Origin: an uncultured Clostridia bacterium
Lineage (GTDB): Bacteria > Bacillota > Clostridia > Peptostreptococcales > Acidaminobacteraceae
Reading direction: 5' to 3'
NCBI GenBank assembly: GCA_945950065.1
Contig: CAMFGQ010000045.1
Location: 1 to 10,411, forward strand
Length of the DNA stretch: 10,411 nucleotides
Program-made: the position numbers and the translations under genes
Part shown: piece after piece, positions 1 through 6,374 of the stretch
How the letters are laid out: each line of letters starts with the position of its first letter
Numbering within the stretch: the first letter of the stretch is position 1
The notes under the pieces: model-generated
Seen by the model: only the letters and a program-made list of their open reading frames with translations
What the model was told of the DNA's origin: nothing
The model's database searches: none

Positions 1-36
1 GTATGGAGGTACTGAAGGGGAGTTTCCAGGACTTCT

Positions 37-1221
37 TTAATCTTCAAGGAGGTTCTCCACATAGGTTTTAAAGCGCTTGAGTCCTTCTTTGATGTCTTCT
101 AAACTGGCAGCATAGCTCAGGCGCAGGAAGTCATCTTGACCAAAGCCAATGCCTGGTACAAAAGCAACCTTATGCTCTTCGATCATGTCATCACATACTT
201 TAAGAGACAGTGAATCCTCTTTTATTTTTTCTGCTAAAGGACCGATGTCCACAAAGACATAGAAGGCACCTACAGGAGGAATGATGTCTAAGCGACCCCA
301 GTCCTTAAAGAAATCCAAGATGAGATCTCTTCGCTCTTTATAGGTAGCTACCATATGTTTGATTTCTTCATCACATTGACGAAGTGCAGTAATGGAAGCA
401 GCTTGGGTAATGGTGGATGGGTGGCTTGTTAGATGGGACTGAATGCTACCCATGGCCTTTGCAAGTTCTTTATTACTGGCTGAATAACCCAAACGCCATC
501 CCGTCATGGAAGCAGATTTGCTCAGTCCATTGATGAGAATGGTATGGTTATAGATGTCTTCTGAAAGAGTAGGGATGGATGTAAAGGGCTCATCATAGAC
601 GACTCTTTCGTAGATTTCGTCTGCTAGAATAAGAATGTTTTTCTCCACCAAAGCGCCAACAAGTTTTTGAAGTTCTTCTTTGTTGAAGACATTTCCTGTT
701 GGATTGCTGGGATTGGTGAGAATGATCATTCTTGTTTTATCACTAAGATGTGGCTCAATGTCTTCTAAAGTTACTTTGAAGCCATTCTCTTTTTTCGTCT
801 GAACCAGTATAGGTTCACCACCAACAAGACGTACCATTTCTGGGTAGCTGACCCAGTAGGGGATAGGAATCAGGACTTCATCTCCCGGGTTAATGGTTGC
901 CAGAAGGGCATTGGTGATGGAGTGTTTTGCGCCACTGGAGATCACAACTTGATCGGTGTCATAGTGTAGGCCATTTTCTTTTTCTAGTTTTTCACAAATG
1001 GCTTTTTTTAGTTCTAGATTCCCACTGGCTGCATCATATTTGGTGATGTTGTCATCGATGGCCTTTTTTCCAGCTTCTTTTACCTTATCAGGGGTTAAAA
1101 AGTCAGGCTCACCGATACTTAGGTTGATAATGGTTTCGCCCTTGGCTTTTAGTTCCTTGACTTTAGAACTAATTCCCAAGGTAATCGATGGTGTAATCGT
1201 TGATGCTCTCTTAGATAACAT
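37..1221 (-). CDS. aspB: Class I PLP aminotransferase, aspartate aminotransferase type (AspB-like)
   Basis: Cytosolic pyridoxal-phosphate enzyme predicted to interconvert aspartate plus 2-oxoglutarate and oxaloacetate plus glutamate, linking nitrogen metabolism to the TCA intermediates. At 394 residues it has the full length of the family. Visible signatures are the N-terminal 'INLSIGEPDF' substrate loop, 'NPSNPTG' near residues 170-176, 'LADEIYE' with the PLP-pyridine aspartate, the Schiff-base lysine K235 in 'LSKSASMTGWRLGY', and the carboxylate-binding arginine R367 in 'FLRLSY'. The start at 1221 is supported by AGGAGG at 1226-1231 and a promoter about 34 bp upstream. It is divergent from the decarboxylase gene. 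I see no terminator in the 36 bases after its stop, so it may be cotranscribed with a gene beyond the window. Exact substrate (aspartate, prephenate or another amino acid) cannot be fixed from sequence alone. Confidence 0.93.
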   Translation of the reverse strand: MLSKRASTITPSITLGISSKVKELKAKGETIINLSIGEPDFLTPDKVKEAGKKAIDDNITKYDAASGNLELKKAICEKLEKENGLHYDTDQVVISSGAKHSITNALLATINPGDEVLIPIPYWVSYPEMVRLVGGEPILVQTKKENGFKVTLEDIEPHLSDKTRMIILTNPSNPTGNVFNKEELQKLVGALVEKNILILADEIYERVVYDEPFTSIPTLSEDIYNHTILINGLSKSASMTGWRLGYSASNKELAKAMGSIQSHLTSHPSTITQAASITALRQCDEEIKHMVATYKERRDLILDFFKDWGRLDIIPPVGAFYVFVDIGPLAEKIKEDSLSLKVCDDMIEEHKVAFVPGIGFGQDDFLRLSYAASLEDIKEGLKRFKTYVENLLED

Positions 1222-1254
1222 CGCTCCTCCTAAAAAGTTTTCCTAGTCCATGCC

Positions 1255-1283
1255 ATTATAACAAAGGCTAGGGGAAAGGGCAA
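1255..1283 (-). promoter_or_regulatory. Promoter for the aspartate aminotransferase gene
   Basis: On the minus strand a perfect TATAAT lies at 1260-1255, preceded by TGT (1263-1261) to give an extended -10. A -35-like TTGCCC (4 of 6 consensus bases) lies at 1283-1278 with a 17-bp spacer. The expected transcription start is near 1248, leaving a leader of about 27 bases with the ribosome binding site in it. Confidence 0.75.
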
Positions 1284-1343
1284 AAATTCAAGGAAAATTG
1301 AAGGTGAAGAATCTTTAAAAATTAAACACTTTTGTTAGCTAGG

Positions 1344-1352
1344 TGATATAAT
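1344..1352 (+). promoter_or_regulatory. Extended -10 promoter for the decarboxylase gene
   Basis: TGATATAAT gives a TGn extension plus a perfect TATAAT at 1347-1352. No good -35 hexamer is found 16-18 bp upstream (only A/T-rich sequence). The predicted transcript start near 1359 lies downstream of the first in-frame ATG (1355), which supports placing the real start codon at 1382. Confidence 0.7.
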
Positions 1353-1366
1353 GAATGCATTCTATG

Positions 1367-1373
1367 AAGGAGG
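1367..1373 (+). promoter_or_regulatory. Ribosome binding site that fixes the decarboxylase start
   Basis: AAGGAGG lies 8 bases before the ATG at 1382. It falls inside the reading frame if the upstream ATGs at 1355 or 1364 are used, and neither of those has its own Shine-Dalgarno sequence. It therefore marks 1382 as the start. Confidence 0.8.
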
Positions 1374-1381
1374 AAGAATGG

Positions 1382-2701
1382 ATGAAACTTGTACAAGGAA
1401 TTGATCGTGTCATCGAAGAAGATCTTGTCCCTTTTCAAATGCCCGGGCATAAAGGGAGAATTGAAGAAGACATTTATAAATATGATTTAACGGAAATTGA
1501 GGGAACAGACAATCTAACCAATCCTAAAGGAATTCTCCTGGATACCATGAGGGTCATCTCCGATACCTTTGGCAGTGCCCATAGCTTTATCTCCATCAAT
1601 GGAGCTACTGGGGCTATGTTGGGAGCTCTTAGTACCGCCTTTAAGCCAGGAGACGAAATCATCATGATGAGAAACTCCCACATCTGTGTCTATGATGGGG
1701 TCTTTCTTCTCGGCTTAAAGCCAAGCTATCTCTATCCAGATGAGGATTTGATCGATCAACTGGAGGAATTGGTGACCGAGGAGACAAAAGGTATCGTACT
1801 GACTTCACCAAGTTTTTATGGTGAGTGCATCGAAGATGATGTCTACGACTGGATCTATGAAAGAGAGCTTATCTTGATTGTAGATGAATCCCATGGCAGT
1901 CATCTTAAACTCATTGATGAAGAACTCTCCAGCATGCGCTATGCAGACATTGTGGTGCATTCTTTCCACAAGACCCTGCCCAGCATGACCCAAACCGCCA
2001 TTATGCATCTGTGTACCAATCGCTTCTCCCGCAGCTTTGCTCAAAAGAACATGAAGCTCTTCCAAAGTACATCACCAAACTATGTGTTGATGAGGAGTTT
2101 GGACATCGCTACAGATATCTACATCAATCATGGCAAAGAGCTGATGGAAAAGCTTCTGGAGATGTGTGCTGATTTTAAGGAGAAACTTGAAGCTGAGACA
2201 GACTTCAGGGTCATCTATAAAGAAGGAAAACAGGACAAAACACGACTTCTCCTTCGTCATATCGACTCGGTTGACTATGCGGATATTGATCGTCAACTCC
2301 GTAGACTTGGTGTGCAAACAGAGTTTCAGTCTCAACAGGGATTGCTACTTATGCCTAGCATCATGACGATTCAGGAAGATTTTGATCGCTTGCTGGAGGC
2401 CATGAAGTCTCTCGAGATCGAGAAAAAGGAAAAAATTGTCTACAAACAGTTTAAACCTGAAAAAGTTCTTGAGATTAGAAGAGCCTTCTTACAGCCCTCA
2501 GTGAATCGAACCTATCGGGAAGCTCTTGGGGAAGTGGTGACGGAGTACATTATTCCCTACCCACCAGGAAGTCCTATTCTTGTCCCAGGTGAGCGCATGA
2601 GTCAGGAACTGATTGATTATCTAGAGGACTTTGAAGGTTCCATTGTAGGACTGGAGCATGAAGGCTATGTCAACATTTTGATGGATGAGGTCCAGGAGTA
2701 G
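1382..2701 (+). CDS. Orn/Lys/Arg decarboxylase family protein (YaaO/SpeA-like)
   Basis: Fold-type I PLP enzyme of the Orn/Lys/Arg decarboxylase family, which removes CO2 from a basic amino acid to give a polyamine or its precursor (agmatine, cadaverine or putrescine). The call is 439 residues. Visible are 'PFQMPGHKG' at 17-25, a 'SINGATGAMLGAL' cofactor loop, 'VDESHGSHL' with D168 and H171, the Schiff-base lysine K197 in 'HSFHKTLPSMTQTA', and the C-terminal-domain signature 'IPYPPGSPILVPGE'. The frame is open back to 1355, but the AAGGAGG at 1367-1373 and the promoter at 1344-1352 favour 1382. It lacks the N-terminal wing domain of the large inducible enterobacterial decarboxylases, as YaaO does. 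It sits at the head of the yaa cluster, as in Bacillus. The specific substrate is not resolvable here. Confidence 0.92.
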   Translation: MKLVQGIDRVIEEDLVPFQMPGHKGRIEEDIYKYDLTEIEGTDNLTNPKGILLDTMRVISDTFGSAHSFISINGATGAMLGALSTAFKPGDEIIMMRNSHICVYDGVFLLGLKPSYLYPDEDLIDQLEELVTEETKGIVLTSPSFYGECIEDDVYDWIYERELILIVDESHGSHLKLIDEELSSMRYADIVVHSFHKTLPSMTQTAIMHLCTNRFSRSFAQKNMKLFQSTSPNYVLMRSLDIATDIYINHGKELMEKLLEMCADFKEKLEAETDFRVIYKEGKQDKTRLLLRHIDSVDYADIDRQLRRLGVQTEFQSQQGLLLMPSIMTIQEDFDRLLEAMKSLEIEKKEKIVYKQFKPEKVLEIRRAFLQPSVNRTYREALGEVVTEYIIPYPPGSPILVPGERMSQELIDYLEDFEGSIVGLEHEGYVNILMDEVQE

Positions 2702-2786
2702 CACTTCTATTTCATCCATGCCCTAGCTATCCTTCTCTCTGGTCTAGGAACAATGGTTCTGGGTGGTGTTCACTAACCAAGGGCTA
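2702..2786 (+). other. Intergenic spacer with a 24-codon in-frame extension of the decarboxylase
   Basis: After the decarboxylase TAG (2699-2701) the same frame stays open for 24 codons to a TAA at 2774-2776. The theoretical peptide is strongly hydrophobic in the middle (positions 6-21, including 'ALAILLSGLGTMVLGG'). No start codon with a ribosome binding site precedes it, and no terminator hairpin is evident. It could be readthrough, a gene remnant or chance. Confidence 0.3.
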
Positions 2787-2795
2787 TGCTATAAT
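2787..2795 (+). promoter_or_regulatory. Extended -10 promoter at the head of the lepB-darA-holB-ricT run
   Basis: TGCTATAAT carries a TGn extension and a perfect TATAAT at 2790-2795. The hexamer at 17-bp spacing (TGTTCA, 2767-2772) is only a 3 of 6 match to the -35 consensus. The transcript start would be near 2802, with the lepB ribosome binding site immediately inside the leader. Confidence 0.65.
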
Positions 2796-2815
2796 GAGAA
2801 GAGAAAGGAAGGTCC

Positions 2816-3409
2816 ATGCTACAGGTCGATAAAAAGAAGGTGAAAAGAAAGCTGCTCTTAGAAATCTCTGAGTGGCTCCAGGCAATGGCCACCAGCGTTG
2901 CTGTGATTGCATTGGTTATGGTGTTCTTTAGACCCACCACGGTTGTCAACCGCTCCATGGTACCAAATTTCCAAGAAGGCGATCGCCTTGTTGTAGCAAA
3001 CTTTTTACCTCTGGAACGACAGGATGTTGTGATCTTTCGTTCGAAGCTTACGCTCAGTGAATCTCGCTGGCAACAGCTTGATCCCATTCACCGTCTCTTC
3101 TATAGTCCTGGAGACACCATGACCCTGATTAAGCGCATCATTGGACTCCCTGGTGATCATCTGGTAATCCGTGATGGCAAGGTCTATATCAATGGTGAAG
3201 AACTGATTGAAGAGTACGTTTTGGGGGATACCCTGGACAATATGGACCTCATTGTTCCAGAGGGACACTATATGCTGATGGGAGATAATCGTGAAAACAG
3301 CTTAGACTCCCGTCATAGTGAAGTAGGAATGGTAGCGAAAAAAGATATTGTTGGCAGAGTTATCCTCTGCTATTGGCCGATAGATCAGATTAAATTCATT
3401 GGAGGGTAA
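2816..3409 (+). CDS. lepB: Type I signal peptidase
   Basis: Membrane-anchored serine protease that removes signal peptides from exported proteins on the outer face of the cytoplasmic membrane. The 197-residue product starts with a lysine-rich cytoplasmic tail (residues 5-12), then one membrane segment at about 20-38. The S26 boxes follow: catalytic S47 in 'NRSMVPNFQEGD', general base K106 in 'LIKRIIGLPGD', and 'GDNRENSLDSR' at 156-166. An AAAGGA at 2804-2809 supports the start. S47 to K106 is 59 residues, against 40 in Bacillus SipS (S43/K83), so an insertion of roughly 20 residues (about 75-102) lies between the catalytic residues. The gene occupies the position of tmk in the Bacillus yaa cluster and ends 2 bases before darA. 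Confidence 0.95.
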   Translation: MLQVDKKKVKRKLLLEISEWLQAMATSVAVIALVMVFFRPTTVVNRSMVPNFQEGDRLVVANFLPLERQDVVIFRSKLTLSESRWQQLDPIHRLFYSPGDTMTLIKRIIGLPGDHLVIRDGKVYINGEELIEEYVLGDTLDNMDLIVPEGHYMLMGDNRENSLDSRHSEVGMVAKKDIVGRVILCYWPIDQIKFIGG

Positions 3410-3411
3410 AC

Positions 3412-3738
3412 ATGAAACTTCTTATCATTATCGTTCAAGACGATGACGTCAATAGCGTTGTCACCAGCTTGAATAAAGAAAAAATTGGGGTCACAAGACT
3501 CTCGAGTTCTGGAGGGTTCCTACGTCGTGGAAATACTACCATCTTAGTTGGTGCCCAAGATGAACAGGTAGAACTGATTAAAGACATCATTCGTGACAAA
3601 TGTAGAAGTCGCGTAGAAATGATGCCCAGTATTCCTGTAATCGCTCAGGGAATCATTACAGCCAGTGAGCCTATTGAGGTTCGTGTTGGTGGTGCCATCT
3701 ATTTCCAAATTGATATTGAGGATTTCCAAAAGTTCTAA
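3412..3738 (+). CDS. darA: Cyclic-di-AMP receptor DarA (PstA/YaaQ, PII-like, DUF970)
   Basis: Small soluble PII-like trimeric protein that binds the second messenger cyclic-di-AMP; its downstream target is not established in the family as I know it. At 108 residues it matches the family length. Diagnostic sequence is the N-terminal 'MKLLIIIVQDDDV', the ligand-loop motif 'LSSSGGFLRRGNTT' at 30-43, and the C-terminal 'VEVRVGGAIYF'-type strand (here IEVRVGGAIYF). GGAGGG at 3401-3406, overlapping the end of lepB, is the ribosome binding site. Its stop codon overlaps the holB start by one base (TAATG), implying translational coupling. YaaR, which follows YaaQ in Bacillus, is missing. Confidence 0.95.
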   Translation: MKLLIIIVQDDDVNSVVTSLNKEKIGVTRLSSSGGFLRRGNTTILVGAQDEQVELIKDIIRDKCRSRVEMMPSIPVIAQGIITASEPIEVRVGGAIYFQIDIEDFQKF

Positions 3739-4670
3739 TGGCACTGATCGGTTTTGATGAAATGCTCGGGATGCTTAAGACGCTCAGTGATGAGGGGCGG
3801 CTTTCCCATGGGATTCTTTTCTCTGGTATGGAAGGAATTGGTAAAAAGAAACTAGCCATGAACTTAAGCGCCCACTTACTTGGTCTTAGGCAGTGTGAAG
3901 ACCTAGATCATCATCCTGATTTTCTCTTTTTAGAGCAGAAGACTACCCTTGGTGTGGAAGAGATTAAAAAAGCCATTGGCTTTGTCATTGAGAAACCTCT
4001 CTTTGGCAAGCGTAAGGTACTGCTCATTAATGATGCCCACAAAATGAATCTACCGGCCCAAAATAAATTTCTAAAGACCTTGGAGGAGCCACCTGATTTT
4101 CTGACCATTCTACTGGTTAGTGCTGCTCCAGGTCGTTTGTTAGATACCATTCGCAGTCGCGTTGTGGAATTTACACTAAAACCACATAGTGAAGACACCA
4201 TCTACCATGCCCTAAAGGACTTTCCTGAAGAGGAGAGACGTTTAGCGGCTCGTTTTAGTGGAGGGAGCTTTAAAAGAGCCTTCGGGATCTTAGAGGATGA
4301 AGAGCTGCGCAAGTTGTTCTTCTTTCCAGAAAAGATCTTCGATGCCCTAAGCGATGGAAATCGCTTGAAGCTGTTAGATTATGCTAAAGAGTATGGCAAG
4401 GACAGGGAATTAGCTGCCCTACTCCTAGACCACTTAACCCTTTGGCTTCGTGATATGGCCTTGGTGGCCCATCATCGCAACACAACCAACCTCTACTATC
4501 AAGACCGTGGCAGTGTTCTTGTGCGCCATTCACAAATCCTTGGAAGAGAACGCATTAGCTGGGCACAGGAACTCATCGAAAAAGCACAAGGACAATTGGC
4601 TGCTAACTGCAATCCGGAGATTTTACTATGGACTTGTCTTTTGCAGTTACAGGAGGGAATAAATCTATGA
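3738..4670 (+). CDS. holB: DNA polymerase III delta' subunit, clamp loader
   Basis: Non-catalytic AAA+ subunit of the clamp loader that opens and places the beta clamp on primed DNA. The 310-residue product shows a degenerate Walker A, 'GMEGIGKK' at 30-37 with lysine in place of Ser/Thr, a Walker B-like 'KVLLINDAHKM' at 93-103, the hallmark 'LKTLEEPP' at 112-119, and sensor 1/arginine-finger region 'TIRSRVVEF' near 137-145, where the usual SRC reads SRV. The zinc module between Walker A and 'HPD' is reduced: only C53 remains of the four cysteines typical of delta'. It starts within the darA stop codon and overlaps ricT by four bases (ATGA). Confidence 0.92.
   Translation: MALIGFDEMLGMLKTLSDEGRLSHGILFSGMEGIGKKKLAMNLSAHLLGLRQCEDLDHHPDFLFLEQKTTLGVEEIKKAIGFVIEKPLFGKRKVLLINDAHKMNLPAQNKFLKTLEEPPDFLTILLVSAAPGRLLDTIRSRVVEFTLKPHSEDTIYHALKDFPEEERRLAARFSGGSFKRAFGILEDEELRKLFFFPEKIFDALSDGNRLKLLDYAKEYGKDRELAALLLDHLTLWLRDMALVAHHRNTTNLYYQDRGSVLVRHSQILGRERISWAQELIEKAQGQLAANCNPEILLWTCLLQLQEGINL
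4651..4657 (+). promoter_or_regulatory. Ribosome binding site that fixes the ricT start
   Basis: AGGAGGG, inside the 3' end of holB, lies 9 bases before ATG 4667. The upstream in-frame ATG at 4628 has no such signal and would add 13 residues absent from the usual RicT N terminus. Confidence 0.8.
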
Positions 4671-5629
4671 AGATCCTAGGAGTCCGCTTTAAGCGAGGCG
4701 GAAAAGTATATTATTTTGATCCTCAGGAGCTGGAACTAAAAAAAGGAGACCATGCCATTGTTGAGACCATTCGTGGCCTTGAGTATGGAGAAGTGGTCTT
4801 GGATCCAAAGGATGTTCCAGAGGAAGAACTAAAATTTGAACTTAAACCTGTGGTAAGAAAGGCTGGTCCAGATGACCATCTTACCCATGTTGAAAATAAA
4901 GAAAAAGAAAAAAACGCCTTTAGCATCTGTCAAGAAAAGATTGCCAACCATGGCTTAGACATGCGCCTGCTTCATGTGGAGTATACCTTTGATGCCAGCA
5001 AAATCATCTTTTATTTCATTGCCGATGGCAGGGTGGATTTTAGGGAGCTGGTGAAGGACCTTGCTTCGGTCTTTAGAACACGCATTGAACTTCGTCAAAT
5101 TGGAGTAAGAGATGAAGCAAAACTCCTAGGGGGCCTAGGCTCCTGTGGTAGAGAACTATGCTGCTCCAATTGGATGGGAGAGTTTCAGCCTGTCTCCATC
5201 AAAATGGCTAAAGATCAAGACCTTTCACTCAATCCTACAAAAATCTCTGGAATATGTGGACGACTTATGTGCTGTTTGAACTTTGAAGAAGAGCACTATA
5301 CCCATATGAGAAAGATTCTCCCCAATAAAGGGGCGAGACTCCAGTATGAAGGTGAAGACGCCCAGGTTCATGATGTCAACTATCTGACAGGGAAGCTTCA
5401 GCTCAAAGTTCATCAAACCAAAGAAGATGTTTTTGATCTTGTTTGGGTGGATTATGAAGAGCTTGAGCAAAAAAAAGAAGCGCCAAGACCAAAAGAAGAG
5501 CGTAAAGAAGTCAAGCCAAAAGAAACTGCTGCTCCAGAGCAACAGAAAAAAGAAAAGCCAAAAGACAAACCACAGGGACAAAAAAGGAAAAGACGCCCTA
5601 GAAGAAAGAAATCGAGGGTTAAAAAGTAG
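4667..5629 (+). CDS. ricT: RicT (YaaT), PSP1-domain subunit of the RNase Y-specificity complex
   Basis: In Bacillus, RicT joins RicA and RicF in the iron-sulfur Y-complex that directs RNase Y to mature particular operon transcripts and affects sporulation and biofilm decisions. The 320-residue call has the 'ILGVRFKRGGKVYYF' N terminus and the PSP1 core with paired cysteine clusters: C160, C165, C166 in 'GSCGRELCCSNW' and C197, C202, C203 in 'GICGRLMCCLNFE'. These are the positions expected for Fe-S ligands. From about residue 268 onward the protein is a Lys/Glu/Pro/Arg-rich, low-complexity tail ending in a run of basic residues. ATG 4667 overlaps the holB stop by four bases. The stop codon lies inside the stem of the terminator-like hairpin that follows. 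No ricA or ricF gene is in the window. Confidence 0.94.
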   Translation: MKILGVRFKRGGKVYYFDPQELELKKGDHAIVETIRGLEYGEVVLDPKDVPEEELKFELKPVVRKAGPDDHLTHVENKEKEKNAFSICQEKIANHGLDMRLLHVEYTFDASKIIFYFIADGRVDFRELVKDLASVFRTRIELRQIGVRDEAKLLGGLGSCGRELCCSNWMGEFQPVSIKMAKDQDLSLNPTKISGICGRLMCCLNFEEEHYTHMRKILPNKGARLQYEGEDAQVHDVNYLTGKLQLKVHQTKEDVFDLVWVDYEELEQKKEAPRPKEERKEVKPKETAAPEQQKKEKPKDKPQGQKRKRRPRRKKSRVKK

Positions 5630-5649
5630 AGCCAGTCTCTACTTTTTTT
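5621..5649 (+). terminator. Terminator-like hairpin between ricT and trmN6
   Basis: An 11-bp perfect stem pairs 5621-5631 (AAAAAGTAGAG) with 5637-5647 around a 5-base loop, and seven T residues occupy 5643-5649. It fits a rho-independent terminator. Odd points are that it contains the ricT stop codon and stands only 6 bases before the next start codon in an otherwise continuous run of genes, so it may act as a partial terminator or a translational element. Confidence 0.7.
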
Positions 5650-5655
5650 AAAGCT

Positions 5656-6372
5656 ATGGAAAAAGACAAACTAACAGAAAAATTATTTATCTATCAAGGA
5701 AAAAACACCTTCCGCTATGGCATTGATGCTGTACTGCTTGCACATTTTGCAGGAGGGCTAAAAGGGAGAGTAATAGATCTAGGAACAGGCACAGGGATTT
5801 TGCCATTACTTCTTACTTCTAGTAGCTCCATTTCAGAGATCCATGGTGTCGAACTACAAGTAGAAGCCCTAACCTATGCTAGAGCATCAATAAGGGACAA
5901 TGAGCTAGAAGACAGAATCCATCTTCATCAGGGGGATTTGATGGAGATCCATCATCTCTTTGAAAGAGAGACCATGGATGGGGTTATCAGCAATCCTCCC
6001 TATTTTAGAAAGGGACATAGTCTAACCTGTGATGACTTACCAAGAGCCCTTGCCCGTAGTGAGGTTGCCATGTCCTTAGAGGGTCTAATTCAAGCTGCAG
6101 ACTATCTCCTAAGACCTAAGGCTCCCTTCTACATGATCTATCGTCCTAGACGCCTTCCTGAGCTCCTATCCCTACTGGTTAAGCATCAGCTTGAGCCAAA
6201 GCGTCTGCGCTTTGTGCATCCAAGAAAAGGAAAGGACGCAAACCTGGTCCTAGTGGAAGCAAGAAAAGCAGGTGGAGCCCATTGTCATATTGAACCGCCA
6301 CTTTCTGTCTATGAGGAAGAAGACTATACAGAAGACATTCTGTCGATTTATAAAGAGCTAGCAATGAGGTAA
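5656..6372 (+). CDS. trmN6: tRNA1(Val) (adenine-37-N6)-methyltransferase family protein (TrmN6/YabB)
   Basis: SAM-dependent methyltransferase of the YabB/TrmN6 type, predicted to methylate an adenine N6 in tRNA. The 238-residue product has 'YQGKNTFRYGIDAVLLAHF' near the N terminus, typical of this family, the SAM-binding motif 'DLGTGTG' at 41-47, an acidic residue in 'HGVELQ', and the amino-methyltransferase catalytic motif 'NPPYF' at 113-117. ATG 5656 is the only start in the frame: upstream codons run to a stop at 5620 with no ATG, GTG or TTG. It has no Shine-Dalgarno sequence directly upstream; the nearest G-rich stretch, GAGG at 5614-5617, is on the far side of the hairpin. Position after ricT and before rsmI matches yabB in Bacillus, with yabA and yazA missing on either side. 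Confidence 0.92.
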   Translation: MEKDKLTEKLFIYQGKNTFRYGIDAVLLAHFAGGLKGRVIDLGTGTGILPLLLTSSSSISEIHGVELQVEALTYARASIRDNELEDRIHLHQGDLMEIHHLFERETMDGVISNPPYFRKGHSLTCDDLPRALARSEVAMSLEGLIQAADYLLRPKAPFYMIYRPRRLPELLSLLVKHQLEPKRLRFVHPRKGKDANLVLVEARKAGGAHCHIEPPLSVYEEEDYTEDILSIYKELAMR

Positions 6373-6374
6373 TT

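Noticed and set aside
1..36. Terminator or gene fragment downstream of aspB
   Set aside because: No stem with a T tract on the minus strand, and the stretch is too short to support a coding call.
998..1246. Plus-strand open frame of 82 codons opposite the aminotransferase
   Set aside because: It is antisense to well-conserved aspB coding sequence, has no ribosome binding site, and shows no family features.
1355..1381. Start of the decarboxylase at the first in-frame ATG (1355)
   Set aside because: It has no ribosome binding site, lies upstream of the predicted transcription start, and would bury the perfect AAGGAGG of ATG 1382 in the coding sequence.
2745..2763. Possible terminator hairpin (GAAC/GTTC) after the decarboxylase
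   Set aside because: The stem is four base pairs and no T tract follows.
4628..4666. Start of ricT at ATG 4628
   Set aside because: It gives 13 residues that do not fit the RicT N terminus and has no ribosome binding site, whereas ATG 4667 has AGGAGGG at a good distance and the common ATGA overlap with holB.
5126..5140. Two close CCTAGG hexamers forming a possible small stem
   Set aside because: They encode the conserved LLGGLG segment of RicT just before its cysteine cluster, and the stem is only 5 bp with no further structure.
5225..5581. Antisense open frame of 118 codons across ricT
   Set aside because: It is the mirror of the Lys/Glu-rich tail, giving a Phe/Leu/Trp-rich peptide with no start signal and no recognisable family.
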